From positions 16,550 through 80,549 of the forward strand of contig NZ_AAWS01000042.1 in assembly GCF_000169175.1 (NCBI RefSeq): a stretch of 64,000 nt of DNA, written 5' to 3'. The notes under the pieces are model-generated. The model made no database searches and had not been told where the DNA came from. It worked only from the letters and a program-made list of their open reading frames with translations. The first letter of the stretch is position 1. Every line of letters begins with the position of its first letter. The DNA comes from Microscilla marina ATCC 23134. GTDB taxonomy: Bacteria; Bacteroidota; Bacteroidia; Cytophagales; Microscillaceae. Position numbers and translations under genes: made by a program. Below, in pieces: positions 52,306 to 61,874 of this stretch.

Positions 52306-53919
52306 ATGCAAGAGTTTGGATTGAAATCATCTAAAAGTGGACTCGAGGATTTAGGTATAAAACAGGTAAAAGAAGCACACTGGAATTTATCTCCCGCAGA
52401 GCTGACAGAAGAAGCTGTAAAGAACGGCGAGGGTACAATTACCGATACAGGGGCTTTGATGGCTGATACTGGCGAATTTACGGGACGTTCACCTCAAGAC
52501 AAGTTTACTGTAAAAGATGAAAAAACTCAGGACACCGTTTGGTGGGGAGACATTAACTTTCCTATTTCAAGCGAAAACTTTGATGCACTTCATCAAAAAA
52601 TGGCGGCTTTTTTAGCAGACAAAAAGGTATATGTGCGTGATATGCACGCTGGTGCACACTCAAAGTATCGTTTAAATGTGCGCGTAGTAAATACTCAGGC
52701 ATGGCACAACATGTTTTGTTACAATATGTTTTTGCGCCCCACCGAAGAGGAATATAAAAACTTTCAGCCCAACTTTACCATTATCAACATTCCTGAGTTT
52801 AAGGCAAACCCTGCCGAAGATGGTACTCGTCAGGAAAACTTCACCATTGTTAACTTTACCAAGCGCATGATATTGATTGGTGGTACTGGTTACGCTGGTG
52901 AAATGAAAAAGGGTATTTTCTCTGTCTTGAATTATACCTTACCACACGAAGAAGGAGTGTTGTCTATGCACTGCTCTGCCAATGTAGGTGAAAAAGGCGA
53001 TACTGCGGTATTCTTTGGACTTTCGGGCACAGGTAAAACTACGCTTTCGGCTGACCCTAACCGTGGTTTGATTGGTGATGATGAGCACGGCTGGTCTGAC
53101 GATAAAGTGTTTAACTTTGAAGGTGGATGTTATGCAAAAGTAATTGACCTTACCCGTGAAAAAGAGCCTCAAATTTATGATGCTATCCGCTTTGGAGCCA
53201 TTGTAGAAAACACCCGTTTTCAGGAAGGTTCTCGCAGTGTAAACTATGAAGATGCGAGTGTTACACAAAATACCCGTACATCTTACCCCATTCATCATAT
53301 AGACAACGCTTTGCCTCAGTCTATTGCTGAACCTCCAAAAAACATTTTCTTCCTTACAGCTGATGCATTTGGTGTATTGCCTCCTGTGTCTAAACTAACT
53401 CCAGGGCAGGCAATGTATCACTTTATCTCTGGCTATACGGCCAAAGTAGCAGGTACTGAGGTAGGTATCAAAGACCCTGTACCTTCGTTTTCTGCTTGTT
53501 TTGGAGCTGCATTTTTGCCATTGCACCCTACCAAATATGCTGAAATGTTGGGTAAAAAGATGAAAGAGCAAAATGTAAATGTATGGTTAATTAATACTGG
53601 TTGGACTGGCGGACCATTTGGTGTAGGTGCTCGTATGAAGTTGCCTTATACCCGTGCTATGATCACGGCGGCCTTAAATGGCGAGTTGGATAATGTAGAC
53701 TATGTGCAACACAATATTTTTGGTGTAAGCATGCCAACTACTTGCCCCAATGTACCAGATGAAGTCTTGAGCCCCCGTAACACCTGGAAAGACAAAGAAG
53801 CGTATGATGCCAAAGCAAATCACTTGGCCAGCGAGTTTGTTAAAAACTTTGCCCAGTATGCTGACTTTGCCAATGAAGAAATTATGGCAGGTGCTCCCAA
53901 AGCAAGCGCCGATGCATAA
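52306..53919 (+). CDS. pckA: Phosphoenolpyruvate carboxykinase (ATP)
   Basis: A 537-residue cytoplasmic enzyme that converts oxaloacetate plus ATP to phosphoenolpyruvate, the entry to gluconeogenesis. GLSGTGKTTLSADPNRGL (about 239-256) is the kinase-1a P-loop and GDDEHGWSDDKVFNFEGGC the Mn2+/Mg2+-binding segment. N-terminal TGRSPQDKFTVKDE and C-terminal NVWLINTGWTGGPFGVG are family signatures. Length is normal. It stands alone with a clear terminator. Confidence 0.97.
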   Translation: MQEFGLKSSKSGLEDLGIKQVKEAHWNLSPAELTEEAVKNGEGTITDTGALMADTGEFTGRSPQDKFTVKDEKTQDTVWWGDINFPISSENFDALHQKMAAFLADKKVYVRDMHAGAHSKYRLNVRVVNTQAWHNMFCYNMFLRPTEEEYKNFQPNFTIINIPEFKANPAEDGTRQENFTIVNFTKRMILIGGTGYAGEMKKGIFSVLNYTLPHEEGVLSMHCSANVGEKGDTAVFFGLSGTGKTTLSADPNRGLIGDDEHGWSDDKVFNFEGGCYAKVIDLTREKEPQIYDAIRFGAIVENTRFQEGSRSVNYEDASVTQNTRTSYPIHHIDNALPQSIAEPPKNIFFLTADAFGVLPPVSKLTPGQAMYHFISGYTAKVAGTEVGIKDPVPSFSACFGAAFLPLHPTKYAEMLGKKMKEQNVNVWLINTGWTGGPFGVGARMKLPYTRAMITAALNGELDNVDYVQHNIFGVSMPTTCPNVPDEVLSPRNTWKDKEAYDAKANHLASEFVKNFAQYADFANEEIMAGAPKASADA

Positions 53920-53962
53920 CTTAATTTAGGTCGTTATATCAACGATTTATTACATACACCAA

Positions 53963-54009
53963 AACAGCCATTTGCAAGGTAAACACTGCGCCTAATGGCT
54001 GTTTTTTTT
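53963..54009 (+). terminator. Terminator of pckA
   Basis: AACAGCCATT (53963-53972) pairs with AATGGCTGTT (53994-54003), 21-base loop, then a T8 run. Confidence 0.75.
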
Positions 54010-54480
54010 ATATACTCACTTTTATATGGGTAATAATGAGTAATATTGGGTAAAAAAAGTACTCAAGCTTTTTGGTTTATTGGAGGTCTAATCAATAAAT
54101 CGTAAATTAAGCCCAAAATCAGAAAACAACCTAACTACCTAACATCTTATTACACATATGAAAACATTATACTCTCACCAGGCAGCCCAAAAACTGCCCA
54201 TACTAATTGGTGGTTTATGCTACCATTGTACCTATTTTACTTTTACCAAACAAACATTTCTAAGGTAACCTTATAAACAACATTTGTTGGAAGTAGCCCT
54301 ATTTTTTGAATAAATAGCCATTTGTTCAAAAACACGGGAGACGTATGTTTTGACTCGACTCAAAAAGTCGTTTACTCACAACTATGGCACTACTATGCCT
54401 TTACAGCAACTTGATTAGCAACAAACAATCAAATACATACTAATTACACATTAATAACTAATAATCAATCTTACATTATT
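54010..54480. other. Intergenic region
   Basis: About 470 bases; a 36-codon frame at 54158-54268 (MKTLYSHQ...) has no supporting features. The area should contain the promoter of the repeat protein. Confidence 0.45.
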
Positions 54481-55569
54481 ATGAAGAATTTACGATTTAC
54501 TTTACTTGCAGTTTTCTGCCTGATTGGTCAATTGACATGGGCACAAAACACTACTAATTACGGTAACTCTTCTGGTACAGGAGGGTCTAATTCTAGCTAT
54601 TTTGGCTATAGGACAGGTACATCATCTACAGGAGCCTCTAATACTTTTATGGGAGCTTCTAGTGGATATAACAATACTACAGGAGCTTACAACACCTTTA
54701 TGGGACAGGCTTCGGGGTATATCAATACTACAGGAAGCAATAACACTTACATAGGACACTGGAGCGGAAACCGGAATACTACGGGAAATAATAATGCTGC
54801 TTTGGGTTATCGTACTGCACGTTTTAACACCACAGGGCATTCAAATGCTTTGGTTGGCTATATGAGTGGCTACACCAACACTACAGGCTACAGCAATGTG
54901 GCAATGGGTTTTCAGTCGGCTTATTCAAATACTACTGGTTACCGCAATGCTTTTGTAGGGCAACAAAGTGGCTACAAAAACACTACGGGACGCTACAATG
55001 CATACTTGGGTGAGGCTACAGGTTATACCAATACTACTGGGTTTGGCAATACTTTGTTAGGTGCTCGTGCTGGTTATAAAAATGCTGCTGGTTCTCGCAA
55101 TGTGTTTATTGGGTACTTTGCTGGGTACAACGAAACAGGATCTAACAAACTATACATAGACAATTCAAGTACTACTATTCCTTTGATTTATGGCGACTTT
55201 GCTACCAATGGTGTAGGTATCAATACCAATAAGTTGAGCGATGGATCTACCAATTACACCCTTTCAGTAAACGGACGAGTACGCGCCAGCGAAGTGAAAG
55301 TATACACAGGATGGGCAGACTACGTGTTTGAAAAAGGGTATAAGTTGCGTCCTTTGAACGAAGTAGAGGCTTACATTGAGAAAAATGGACACTTACCTGA
55401 TGTTCCTTCTGCCAAGCAGGTCGAGAAAAATGGGATTTTTATAGGTGAAATGAACGCAACTCTTTTGCGTAAGATCGAAGAACTGACGCTTTACATGATT
55501 TCTATGAAGAAGGAAGTAGAGCATCTTAAAAACGAAAACAAGGCTTTAAAAGCGAAGATTCAGAAATAG
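54481..55569 (+). CDS. YadA-head-like 17-residue repeat protein
   Basis: A 362-residue exported protein: signal peptide (MKNLRFTLLAVFCLIGQLTW then AQ) followed by about ten copies of a 17-residue repeat with consensus [SA]GYxNTTGxxNxxxGxx (residues 55-220), the kind seen in trimeric autotransporter heads and phage tail-like fibres. The end (residues 240-362) has a NHLPDVPSAKQVEKNG-like region and a long coiled coil (YMISMKKEVEHLKNENKALK), the stalk-and-chaperone plan common in Bacteroidota surface proteins. The repeat at DNA level is 51 bases. The metalloprotease gene follows in the same direction, 71 bases later. Confidence 0.75.
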   Translation: MKNLRFTLLAVFCLIGQLTWAQNTTNYGNSSGTGGSNSSYFGYRTGTSSTGASNTFMGASSGYNNTTGAYNTFMGQASGYINTTGSNNTYIGHWSGNRNTTGNNNAALGYRTARFNTTGHSNALVGYMSGYTNTTGYSNVAMGFQSAYSNTTGYRNAFVGQQSGYKNTTGRYNAYLGEATGYTNTTGFGNTLLGARAGYKNAAGSRNVFIGYFAGYNETGSNKLYIDNSSTTIPLIYGDFATNGVGINTNKLSDGSTNYTLSVNGRVRASEVKVYTGWADYVFEKGYKLRPLNEVEAYIEKNGHLPDVPSAKQVEKNGIFIGEMNATLLRKIEELTLYMISMKKEVEHLKNENKALKAKIQK

Positions 55570-55640
55570 ATCTATATGTCTTTTTCTGACCATTGTAATG
55601 GTGTGAAATAGTATAGTACACAATTTAAAAATGGAAAATC

Positions 55641-57557
55641 ATGAAGCATAAAGTCTTATTTTATATAGGCATAAGTCTAATGTTGTGGGGCTTTGCCCAT
55701 ACAACATACAGCCAGAGCCCTCACGCCTATGGGCAAAGAATAACCGAAGCGAAAGCTGAAAATCGAGTTTTTGATAAGGTTACAGGTTTGTTTACGGCAA
55801 CCAATAACGTAGGTAAAAATTTGCATACATCCTTAAAAAATGCCCGCTATTTTGGTTTCAACAAAAGTGTTTCCGAGCAAGTAATCAATAATGCTGCGGC
55901 TTATATAGCATTAGAGATTCCCGCATCTGCCCAAAGTGCAGCAATGACCCTCGAACTTAAAAAAGTACCCGAAACATTTATGAACTATAAGGTAACAACT
56001 GCTTCGGGCAAGACTTACCCTAAACGAGCCAGTGCCAAGCAAGTACACTACCGTGGTGTGGTACAGGGCAAAGAAGGTTCAAGCCTGGTAGCACTAAGTG
56101 TTTTTGGGGAAGAAGCAATGGGGTTTGTTTCAGTAGAAGGGAGTAAAACCATTAATATTGGTAAGTTAAAAGGACAAGATTACCACGTTTTGTTCCACGA
56201 TGATGTATTTGAAACCAACACTACTGACTTAGGGTGTGAGACAGTTTCTGATAAGCAAAATGAAATGCTGGATGAGATTTATTCTGGATTGAGCAAAAAT
56301 GCTTCTGCCAGAGTAAAATCTGTGGGTAAATGTTTAAAAGTATATTTTGAAACCGACTTTGGTATTTACCAAAACCTAAGCAACAGTGTAACAAATGTAG
56401 AGAATTTTGTTACTGGAATGTTCAACGAGGTGGCTACTTTGTACGATAATGATGGAATCAACATAGAGATTTCTGAAATATTTGTATGGGATGTGGCTGA
56501 CAGTTACAGCTCTAGTGTAAGCACTGGCTTGAACAACTTTGTAGCAGCTCGTCCTGCATTTAATGGAGATTTAGCCCACTTGTTATCGTTTAAAAGTGGC
56601 AACAACGACCCTAACAATGCCTTAAATGCTGGTGGAAAAGCCAATGGAATTGGTGGTTTGTGTGTTACAGGAAATACCAGTTTAAGCCCACACTCACATA
56701 CCGCTTTATTTCCTGCATTTGTAGCTGTGCCTACTTTTTCACGCCAGGTCAAGGTAGTCACCCATGAAATGGGGCATAACCTGGGGTCGCGTCATACCCA
56801 TGCTTGTGTATGGAACGGAAACAATACTGCCATTGACGGTTGTGCTGGTTTTACCGAAGGAGGTTGTGCTGTACCAGGGTTGCCACCCGGTGGAGGTACT
56901 ATCATGAGTTATTGTGATCGTACCAGTGTGGGCATTAATTTCAATCTGGGCTTTGGTGTCCAGCCTACTGCTGTGATGCAAAATATGATCAATAATGCAG
57001 CTTGTGTAGATGCTTGTACTGATTGTACGCCTGACTTGGTGATTACTCAAAATGTGTTGAATGGGCAAAACGATACTCAAGAAGCAGGCAATACGATTAC
57101 TGCAAGTAACACAATTTTTAATGGAGGTGTGGCAAATTACCAGGCAGGTAGTGCTATTTTGCTTGTACCGGGGTTTTTCGCTCAATCTGGTAGCAATACT
57201 ACGCTCATGATTGCCCCCTGCAGTAATGATATAGCGCCATCTATCACTAACAAATTGGTAAAAAGGCAACTTGCGCCAGCCACAACTACTGATATTGATA
57301 ACACAGAGTTGTCATTGTACCCTAACCCTACTGGAGGTAGTTTTACTATAGCAGTACCTGTGGTAACAACTACCAGAACTGACAAGGCGCGGCAATCACT
57401 GGAAGTGTATACTATGTTAGGTACATTGGTGTTAAGAAAAGCCGTGAAAAATGGGGAAAGAATTGCGGTTGATCTGACAAAGCGCCCTAAGGGGATTTAT
57501 TTGGTGAAATATATCTCTAATGGGCAGGTAACCATAAAAAAAGTCGTGTACAAATAA
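55641..57557 (+). CDS. Reprolysin-type metalloprotease with T9SS sorting domain
   Basis: A 638-residue secreted protease. Signal peptide (residues 1-24, ending TYSQ), a propeptide-like region, then a zinc protease domain with HEMGHNLGSRH (HExxHxxGxxH, His375, His379 and His385) and a downstream Met-turn IMSYCD, the metzincin plan of M12B/M72-type enzymes. A Cys-rich stretch near 400-470 and a beta-sandwich (residues 470-540) follow. The last 80 residues (LSLYPNPTGGSFTI ... GIYLVKYISNG) are a type IX secretion C-terminal sorting domain, so it reaches the cell surface or medium through gliding-linked T9SS. Terminator follows. Confidence 0.9.
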   Translation: MKHKVLFYIGISLMLWGFAHTTYSQSPHAYGQRITEAKAENRVFDKVTGLFTATNNVGKNLHTSLKNARYFGFNKSVSEQVINNAAAYIALEIPASAQSAAMTLELKKVPETFMNYKVTTASGKTYPKRASAKQVHYRGVVQGKEGSSLVALSVFGEEAMGFVSVEGSKTINIGKLKGQDYHVLFHDDVFETNTTDLGCETVSDKQNEMLDEIYSGLSKNASARVKSVGKCLKVYFETDFGIYQNLSNSVTNVENFVTGMFNEVATLYDNDGINIEISEIFVWDVADSYSSSVSTGLNNFVAARPAFNGDLAHLLSFKSGNNDPNNALNAGGKANGIGGLCVTGNTSLSPHSHTALFPAFVAVPTFSRQVKVVTHEMGHNLGSRHTHACVWNGNNTAIDGCAGFTEGGCAVPGLPPGGGTIMSYCDRTSVGINFNLGFGVQPTAVMQNMINNAACVDACTDCTPDLVITQNVLNGQNDTQEAGNTITASNTIFNGGVANYQAGSAILLVPGFFAQSGSNTTLMIAPCSNDIAPSITNKLVKRQLAPATTTDIDNTELSLYPNPTGGSFTIAVPVVTTTRTDKARQSLEVYTMLGTLVLRKAVKNGERIAVDLTKRPKGIYLVKYISNGQVTIKKVVYK

Positions 57558-57570
57558 AGCATAGTGTATT

Positions 57571-57604
57571 GATAAGTACACTTTTAGTGTGCTTATCATT
57601 TTTA
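57571..57604 (+). terminator. Terminator of the metalloprotease gene
   Basis: GATAAGTACAC pairs with GTGTGCTTATC (one GU pair), 5-base loop, then ATTTTTATA. Confidence 0.7.
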
Positions 57605-57741
57605 TAGGATAGTGAATATAGTATAAGAAAAAGAGATACAACTGCTTTAACCAGATAAACCATAATGCCCAGCTAATCTTTATTGGTTAGCACAAAAACC
57701 GTTTTGAAAATTTTCGAAACGGTTTTACCTTTTTTAAAAAA

Positions 57742-57852
57742 AGCAAAAAAAAACTTGAGAGAAGCAACACAAGTGTTCCTAACTCCCAAGATCCTTCAAC
57801 CAGCTATGCAATACTATATACTCTTTTGGCCCAGACAGGTTATGACTTTTAG
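57742..57852. repeat. Dispersed repeat copy R4 (inverted)
   Basis: About 110 bases that are the reverse complement of the core of R1-R3 at 37.3-38.2 kb, with only a few differences (such as GAAGCAACAC for GAAGAAACAC). Similarity ends after TTATGACTTTTAG. It lies beside a AAACCGTTT... hairpin downstream of the metalloprotease gene and contains no convincing gene. Confidence 0.8.
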
Positions 57853-58091
57853 ATTGATTGCACTTTTTTTACTGTCAATGGCAAGTATATATCGACAAGA
57901 GTTTGAATGAAATGTAATATGAAAGTGAATAAATATTTTTGCTACAGCAATAGAATTGTCATATCTTGGGTGGCTTCATTATGACACTGTTATTTTTCAA
58001 ATAAAGCTTATTTATATTCGACCAGTTTAGGTTTTTAGTGATGACACACACAATGCAATTTGTATCATTAAAAAACTTTTATTTTTATAGC

Positions 58092-59096
58092 ATGCACTAT
58101 TACAAAAATGTATTAGAGACTATTGGCAATACCCCACTTATTAAGTTAAATCAAGTTGTAGAGGACATTGATGCCACAGTTTTGGCAAAGGTGGAAACTA
58201 CGAATCCTGGCAATAGTGTAAAAGATCGTATGGCACTGAAAATGGTAGAGGATGCAGAGGCTAGGGGAGAGCTAAAGCCGGGAGGGGTAATCATAGAGTG
58301 TACCTCAGGCAATACTGGTATGGGACTGGCAATTGCAGCAGTAGTCAAAGGCTATCGATGCATATTTACTGCTACCAGTAAGCAGTCTAAAGAAAAAATA
58401 GATTTACTAAGGGCTTTGGGAGCCACAGTCATTATTTGCCCAAGTGAAGTACACCCCGATCATCCAGAATCCTATTATTCAGTTGCTCAGCAGTTGTATC
58501 ATAAAACGCCCAATTCTTTTTGGTGCAATCAATACGACAACCCTTCCAACGTCTTGGCACATTACCAAAGCACTGGACCCGAAATATGGCAACAAACCCA
58601 AGGCCAAATTACCCATTTTATTGTAGGAATAGGTACCGGAGGTACCATCTCAGGAGTTGGTCGGTATCTTAAAGAGCAAAATCCACAAGTGAAAATCTGG
58701 GGAGTAGAACCTCATGGGTCAGTTTTGAAGAGTGTTCATGAAACTGGTAAAGTAGATATCAGCCAAAGCCATAAGTATGCGACCGAAGGCATTGGACAAG
58801 ATATGGTACCAGTCAATGTAGATTTTGAGATTATAGATCATATAGAGAAAGTGTCTTGTAAAGATGCTGCATTGATGACGCGAGCCATTCTTCAAAAGGA
58901 AGCCATTTTAGTGGGAAATTCGGCTGGTGCTGCAGTAGCAGGTTTGCTTCAGCTAAAAAAGCAACTGAAATCTTCTGATGTAGTAGTGGTGTTGTTTCAC
59001 GACCACGCCAGTCGGTACATTGGCAAAATACTAAATGATGAATGGATGGAAGCTCAAGGATATTTGAACGACACAAATAGGTTGGTAAATAGCTAA
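58092..59096 (+). CDS. PLP-dependent cysteine synthase / CBS-like enzyme
   Basis: A 334-residue fold-type II PLP enzyme. NPGNSVKDRMALKMVE carries the Schiff-base lysine (about residue 41); SGNTGMGLAI is the substrate-binding loop and GIGTGGTISGVGRYL the PLP-phosphate loop. The length and the segment NPQVKIWGVEP, followed by TEGIGQDMVP, suit either O-acetylserine sulphhydrylase (CysK) or cystathionine beta-synthase without the regulatory CBS pair. ATG 58092 opens on MHYYKNVLETIGNTPL; 18 upstream codons are unlike the family. It starts a co-directional group with an acetyltransferase and two esterases. Confidence 0.85.
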   Translation: MHYYKNVLETIGNTPLIKLNQVVEDIDATVLAKVETTNPGNSVKDRMALKMVEDAEARGELKPGGVIIECTSGNTGMGLAIAAVVKGYRCIFTATSKQSKEKIDLLRALGATVIICPSEVHPDHPESYYSVAQQLYHKTPNSFWCNQYDNPSNVLAHYQSTGPEIWQQTQGQITHFIVGIGTGGTISGVGRYLKEQNPQVKIWGVEPHGSVLKSVHETGKVDISQSHKYATEGIGQDMVPVNVDFEIIDHIEKVSCKDAALMTRAILQKEAILVGNSAGAAVAGLLQLKKQLKSSDVVVVLFHDHASRYIGKILNDEWMEAQGYLNDTNRLVNS

Positions 59097-59104
59097 TTGT
59101 TGTA

Positions 59105-59686
59105 ATGTATATGAACTTAAAGAATTATTATGAAGGCCTTACTTCTGAACGGTTGATTTTTAGAAAGCTCACCTTGGCAGACATAGATGACTGGCTAGAG
59201 TTTTATTATAATAATGACAGTCTCAAGTACTTGGGTATCAATTTGAAGCGTACCCCCGAAGTAATGGCAAAAGCCTGGATAACAACTCAAATAGAGCGGT
59301 ACAACAAAAATGAATATGGGCAGTTGGCAATGATCAATAAACAAAGTAACGAGTTGATTGGTACCAGAGGCTTTAAACTTACCCAGTTTAGGGGACAAAA
59401 CTATGTAGAGAGTGCAGGCTCTGTTAAGCCTCGTTACTGGAGACAAGGCTATGGTTTTGAAAGCGCAACTTGTATGTACGATTATATTTTTTCACAAAAT
59501 GATCACAACATGGTCTTGGTCTATTGTCATTTAAATAATGTGTCATCTGAAAAAAACTTACAAAAACTGGGCTTTGTAAAGGTCGAAAATCAGTATACAT
59601 TAGAAAGAACAGTGGTGGTGTATAAATTACTTCGTTCTGTTTGGCAAAAACGTAAAATAAAAGATAAGGCAGCTGGAATATTATAG
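59105..59686 (+). CDS. GNAT-family N-acetyltransferase
   Basis: A 193-residue protein of the RimJ/RimL type: an N-terminal LTSERLIFRKLTLADIDDWL, then LIGTRGFKLTQFRGQNYVES, and the acetyl-CoA loop region PRYWRQGYGFESATCMYDY. It would transfer acetyl from acetyl-CoA to an amine. It starts 8 bases after the PLP enzyme, so translational coupling is likely. Two in-frame starts (59105, 59111) differ by two residues. Substrate unknown. Confidence 0.8.
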   Translation: MYMNLKNYYEGLTSERLIFRKLTLADIDDWLEFYYNNDSLKYLGINLKRTPEVMAKAWITTQIERYNKNEYGQLAMINKQSNELIGTRGFKLTQFRGQNYVESAGSVKPRYWRQGYGFESATCMYDYIFSQNDHNMVLVYCHLNNVSSEKNLQKLGFVKVENQYTLERTVVVYKLLRSVWQKRKIKDKAAGIL

Positions 59687-59711
59687 TTCAAAATACGCAA
59701 AATAAAAGTAT

Positions 59712-60572
59712 ATGATTTCTGAAAAAGTAATTCGTAATTTAAGGAGTAACCTGATTAAACAATGTAGCCAACATATTTGTGATATTCCAGTAACCATTGA
59801 GAAAGAAATGTTTGGAGAAGTACCTTGTTATTGGGTAAAAACAGCACAAACGACCACTGATCAAGTGATTTTTTATTTGCATGGAGGGTCAAATGTTATG
59901 GGTTCTATTAAAAGTCACAAGAACGTAGTTACCCGCATAGCTCACCAAGTAGGTATCCAAGCGTTGTTTGTAGAGTTTAGTTTAGCGCCAGAGTATCCTT
60001 TTCCAAAAGGCTTTCAAGACATTTTGCAAGTGTATAAAGAATTACTAAACAAGTATTCATCCAAAGACATTATAGTAATGGGCGACTCAGCCGGTGGGCA
60101 ACAAGGCTTAGCTTTATTGCTAAAGCTAAAAGATGAACGTGTTTCTTTACCTATGGCTTATGTTGGGTTATCTCCTGCTGTAGATATTACTTCGGGTACG
60201 TTGAAGGATAATATTGAAAGAATAAAGGGACAAGATCCTATTATAGCGGATATAGATGAAATAATCTCGCTTTTAAAGTTGTATTACACTCATCATTCAC
60301 CAAGCAACCCTCTTATATCACCCTTTTATGGAGACTTGACTGGTTTGCCCCCAATGCTTATACAGGTGAGTACTACTGAGGCTTTGGTGTTTCAATGTGA
60401 AGATTTTGTTGATAAGGCCAAGGCATCAGGAGTAAATGTTACACTTGAGAAATACGAAGGCGAGTTACATACTTGGCAATTTTACAATCCCAATACCTTA
60501 TCTTCTCAAAAATCATTTAAAAACATTGCTTCATTTATTCAAAAGCACATTCGACCTATCTTTTCAACGTAG
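59712..60572 (+). CDS. Alpha/beta hydrolase, hormone-sensitive-lipase type 1
   Basis: A 286-residue esterase-like protein. HSL family signs are the oxyanion HGG in FYLHGGSNVMGS (about 57-63), the nucleophile elbow GDSAGGQQ (Ser at about 133), and the acid and His near PPMLIQVSTTEAL and YEGELHTWQFYNP. It lacks a signal peptide. 25 bases after the GNAT gene. The substrate is unknown; family members cleave small esters. Confidence 0.8.
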   Translation: MISEKVIRNLRSNLIKQCSQHICDIPVTIEKEMFGEVPCYWVKTAQTTTDQVIFYLHGGSNVMGSIKSHKNVVTRIAHQVGIQALFVEFSLAPEYPFPKGFQDILQVYKELLNKYSSKDIIVMGDSAGGQQGLALLLKLKDERVSLPMAYVGLSPAVDITSGTLKDNIERIKGQDPIIADIDEIISLLKLYYTHHSPSNPLISPFYGDLTGLPPMLIQVSTTEALVFQCEDFVDKAKASGVNVTLEKYEGELHTWQFYNPNTLSSQKSFKNIASFIQKHIRPIFST

Positions 60573-60930
60573 ATAGTTTGTTTTTTACCGCAATATCTTC
60601 GATGTACTTTTTTTTAAAAAGAAGGAAGCATAAACTTTTGGCTTACGCTTACATGCGAACAAAACATTTTATTATACAATTAAAAATTGTTTTAGTACAA
60701 TTGTGTTTAGGTGAGCTTTTTGATTGTCAAAACATAAACGATCATAAGCATTTCCGAAGCCATTGCTATTATATAAAAAGAAGATCAAGGACACACAAAT
60801 AAGAACCACAACTCACATTGCAAAAATAAGAAAGTCAAACCTCGTAGTGTAAACTTTCGTTTTCATGACCAACAGTGAATACCCTATATTCTAAAATTAA
60901 AATATATTGTAAGGTTTTAAAATCGTAACT

Positions 60931-61821
60931 ATGCAGAAAATAGATGTCATGCAGTATATCCCCCAGTCTAGAGAAAGGTTAGATCAGTTAGGCGCCAATT
61001 ATATTGGTGCAGATAACTTTGAGGCAGTAGCAGAAACCATTGAAGGTGTAAATTGTGCCTGGATAAAGGTACCAAATGCTTCTTCTGAGCATATCATTCT
61101 TCATTTACATGGAGGTGCGTATTTTCAAGGGTCAATCAAGTCTCATACTACATTTAGTAGTCAAATAAGTAGCAGAATAGGGGTCAATACCCTATTACCT
61201 GAATTTGGACGAGCTCCTGAAGCCCCGTTTCCACAAGGGTTAAATGAGTGTGTGAGGCTATACCAATACCTTTTGAAAAAGTTCAAGCATGTAACGTTAG
61301 TTGGAGATTCGTCGGGTGGAGGATTGGCTTTAGCTTTAATAGAAAAGTTAATCAAACTAAACTTGCCCTTGCCACAGTCTTATGTGGGTATTTACCCTTG
61401 GGTTGATGTGAGAGACGAGGCAAGCAGAGAGGCCTTTGAAAGCATAGGAGATAGTTCACCTGAAGGTGCTCCCCTTCTAATTGATTTAGCTAATCTATAT
61501 TGTAATGGTGAAAGTAAGACAAACTCCTTGATTTCTCCCATTTTTTCTGATCTGAAAGGTTACCCTCCTATGTTAATACAAATTGGGACTAAGGATTTCT
61601 TATATTCGCAATGTGCCCGATTTGCAAAAAAAGCAAAAAATGAAGGAGTTGAGATCGTGTTTGATGTGTATAAAGATATGTCACACGGTTGGCACTTATT
61701 TGCCCCAGATATACCTGAAAATGGCTTAGCTTATGATAACATAGCTAAGTTTGTTAAAAAACATGTGGCCAAGAGTAAACCTCAAAAAAAAATGCCATTG
61801 ACTAAAACACGACGTGCATAA
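60931..61821 (+). CDS. Alpha/beta hydrolase, hormone-sensitive-lipase type 2
   Basis: A 296-residue paralogue of the product of 59712-60572, with HLHGGAYFQGS, the nucleophile elbow GDSSGGGLAL (Ser at about 131), PPMLIQIGTKDFLY and YKDMSHGWHLF holding the Asp and His of the triad. Adjacent and same strand, but 358 bases separate them, so it may have its own promoter. A Lys-rich tail (SKPQKKMPLTKTRRA) ends it. Old tandem duplication. Confidence 0.8.
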   Translation: MQKIDVMQYIPQSRERLDQLGANYIGADNFEAVAETIEGVNCAWIKVPNASSEHIILHLHGGAYFQGSIKSHTTFSSQISSRIGVNTLLPEFGRAPEAPFPQGLNECVRLYQYLLKKFKHVTLVGDSSGGGLALALIEKLIKLNLPLPQSYVGIYPWVDVRDEASREAFESIGDSSPEGAPLLIDLANLYCNGESKTNSLISPIFSDLKGYPPMLIQIGTKDFLYSQCARFAKKAKNEGVEIVFDVYKDMSHGWHLFAPDIPENGLAYDNIAKFVKKHVAKSKPQKKMPLTKTRRA

Positions 61822-61874
61822 TACTTATGCAACTTTCATTGTATTGATAGGATAGAGCAAAGGGCATTATTTGG

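Noticed and set aside
54158..54268. A 36-codon frame with MKT start and a Gly-Gly
   Set aside because: It has no paralogue, no RBS of note and no core-like tail; too weak to call next to the peptide pair at 37 kb.
57683..57910. A 75-codon forward frame downstream of the metalloprotease
   Set aside because: It lies across a terminator-like hairpin and the dispersed repeat R4; the frame is open by chance in the repeat.
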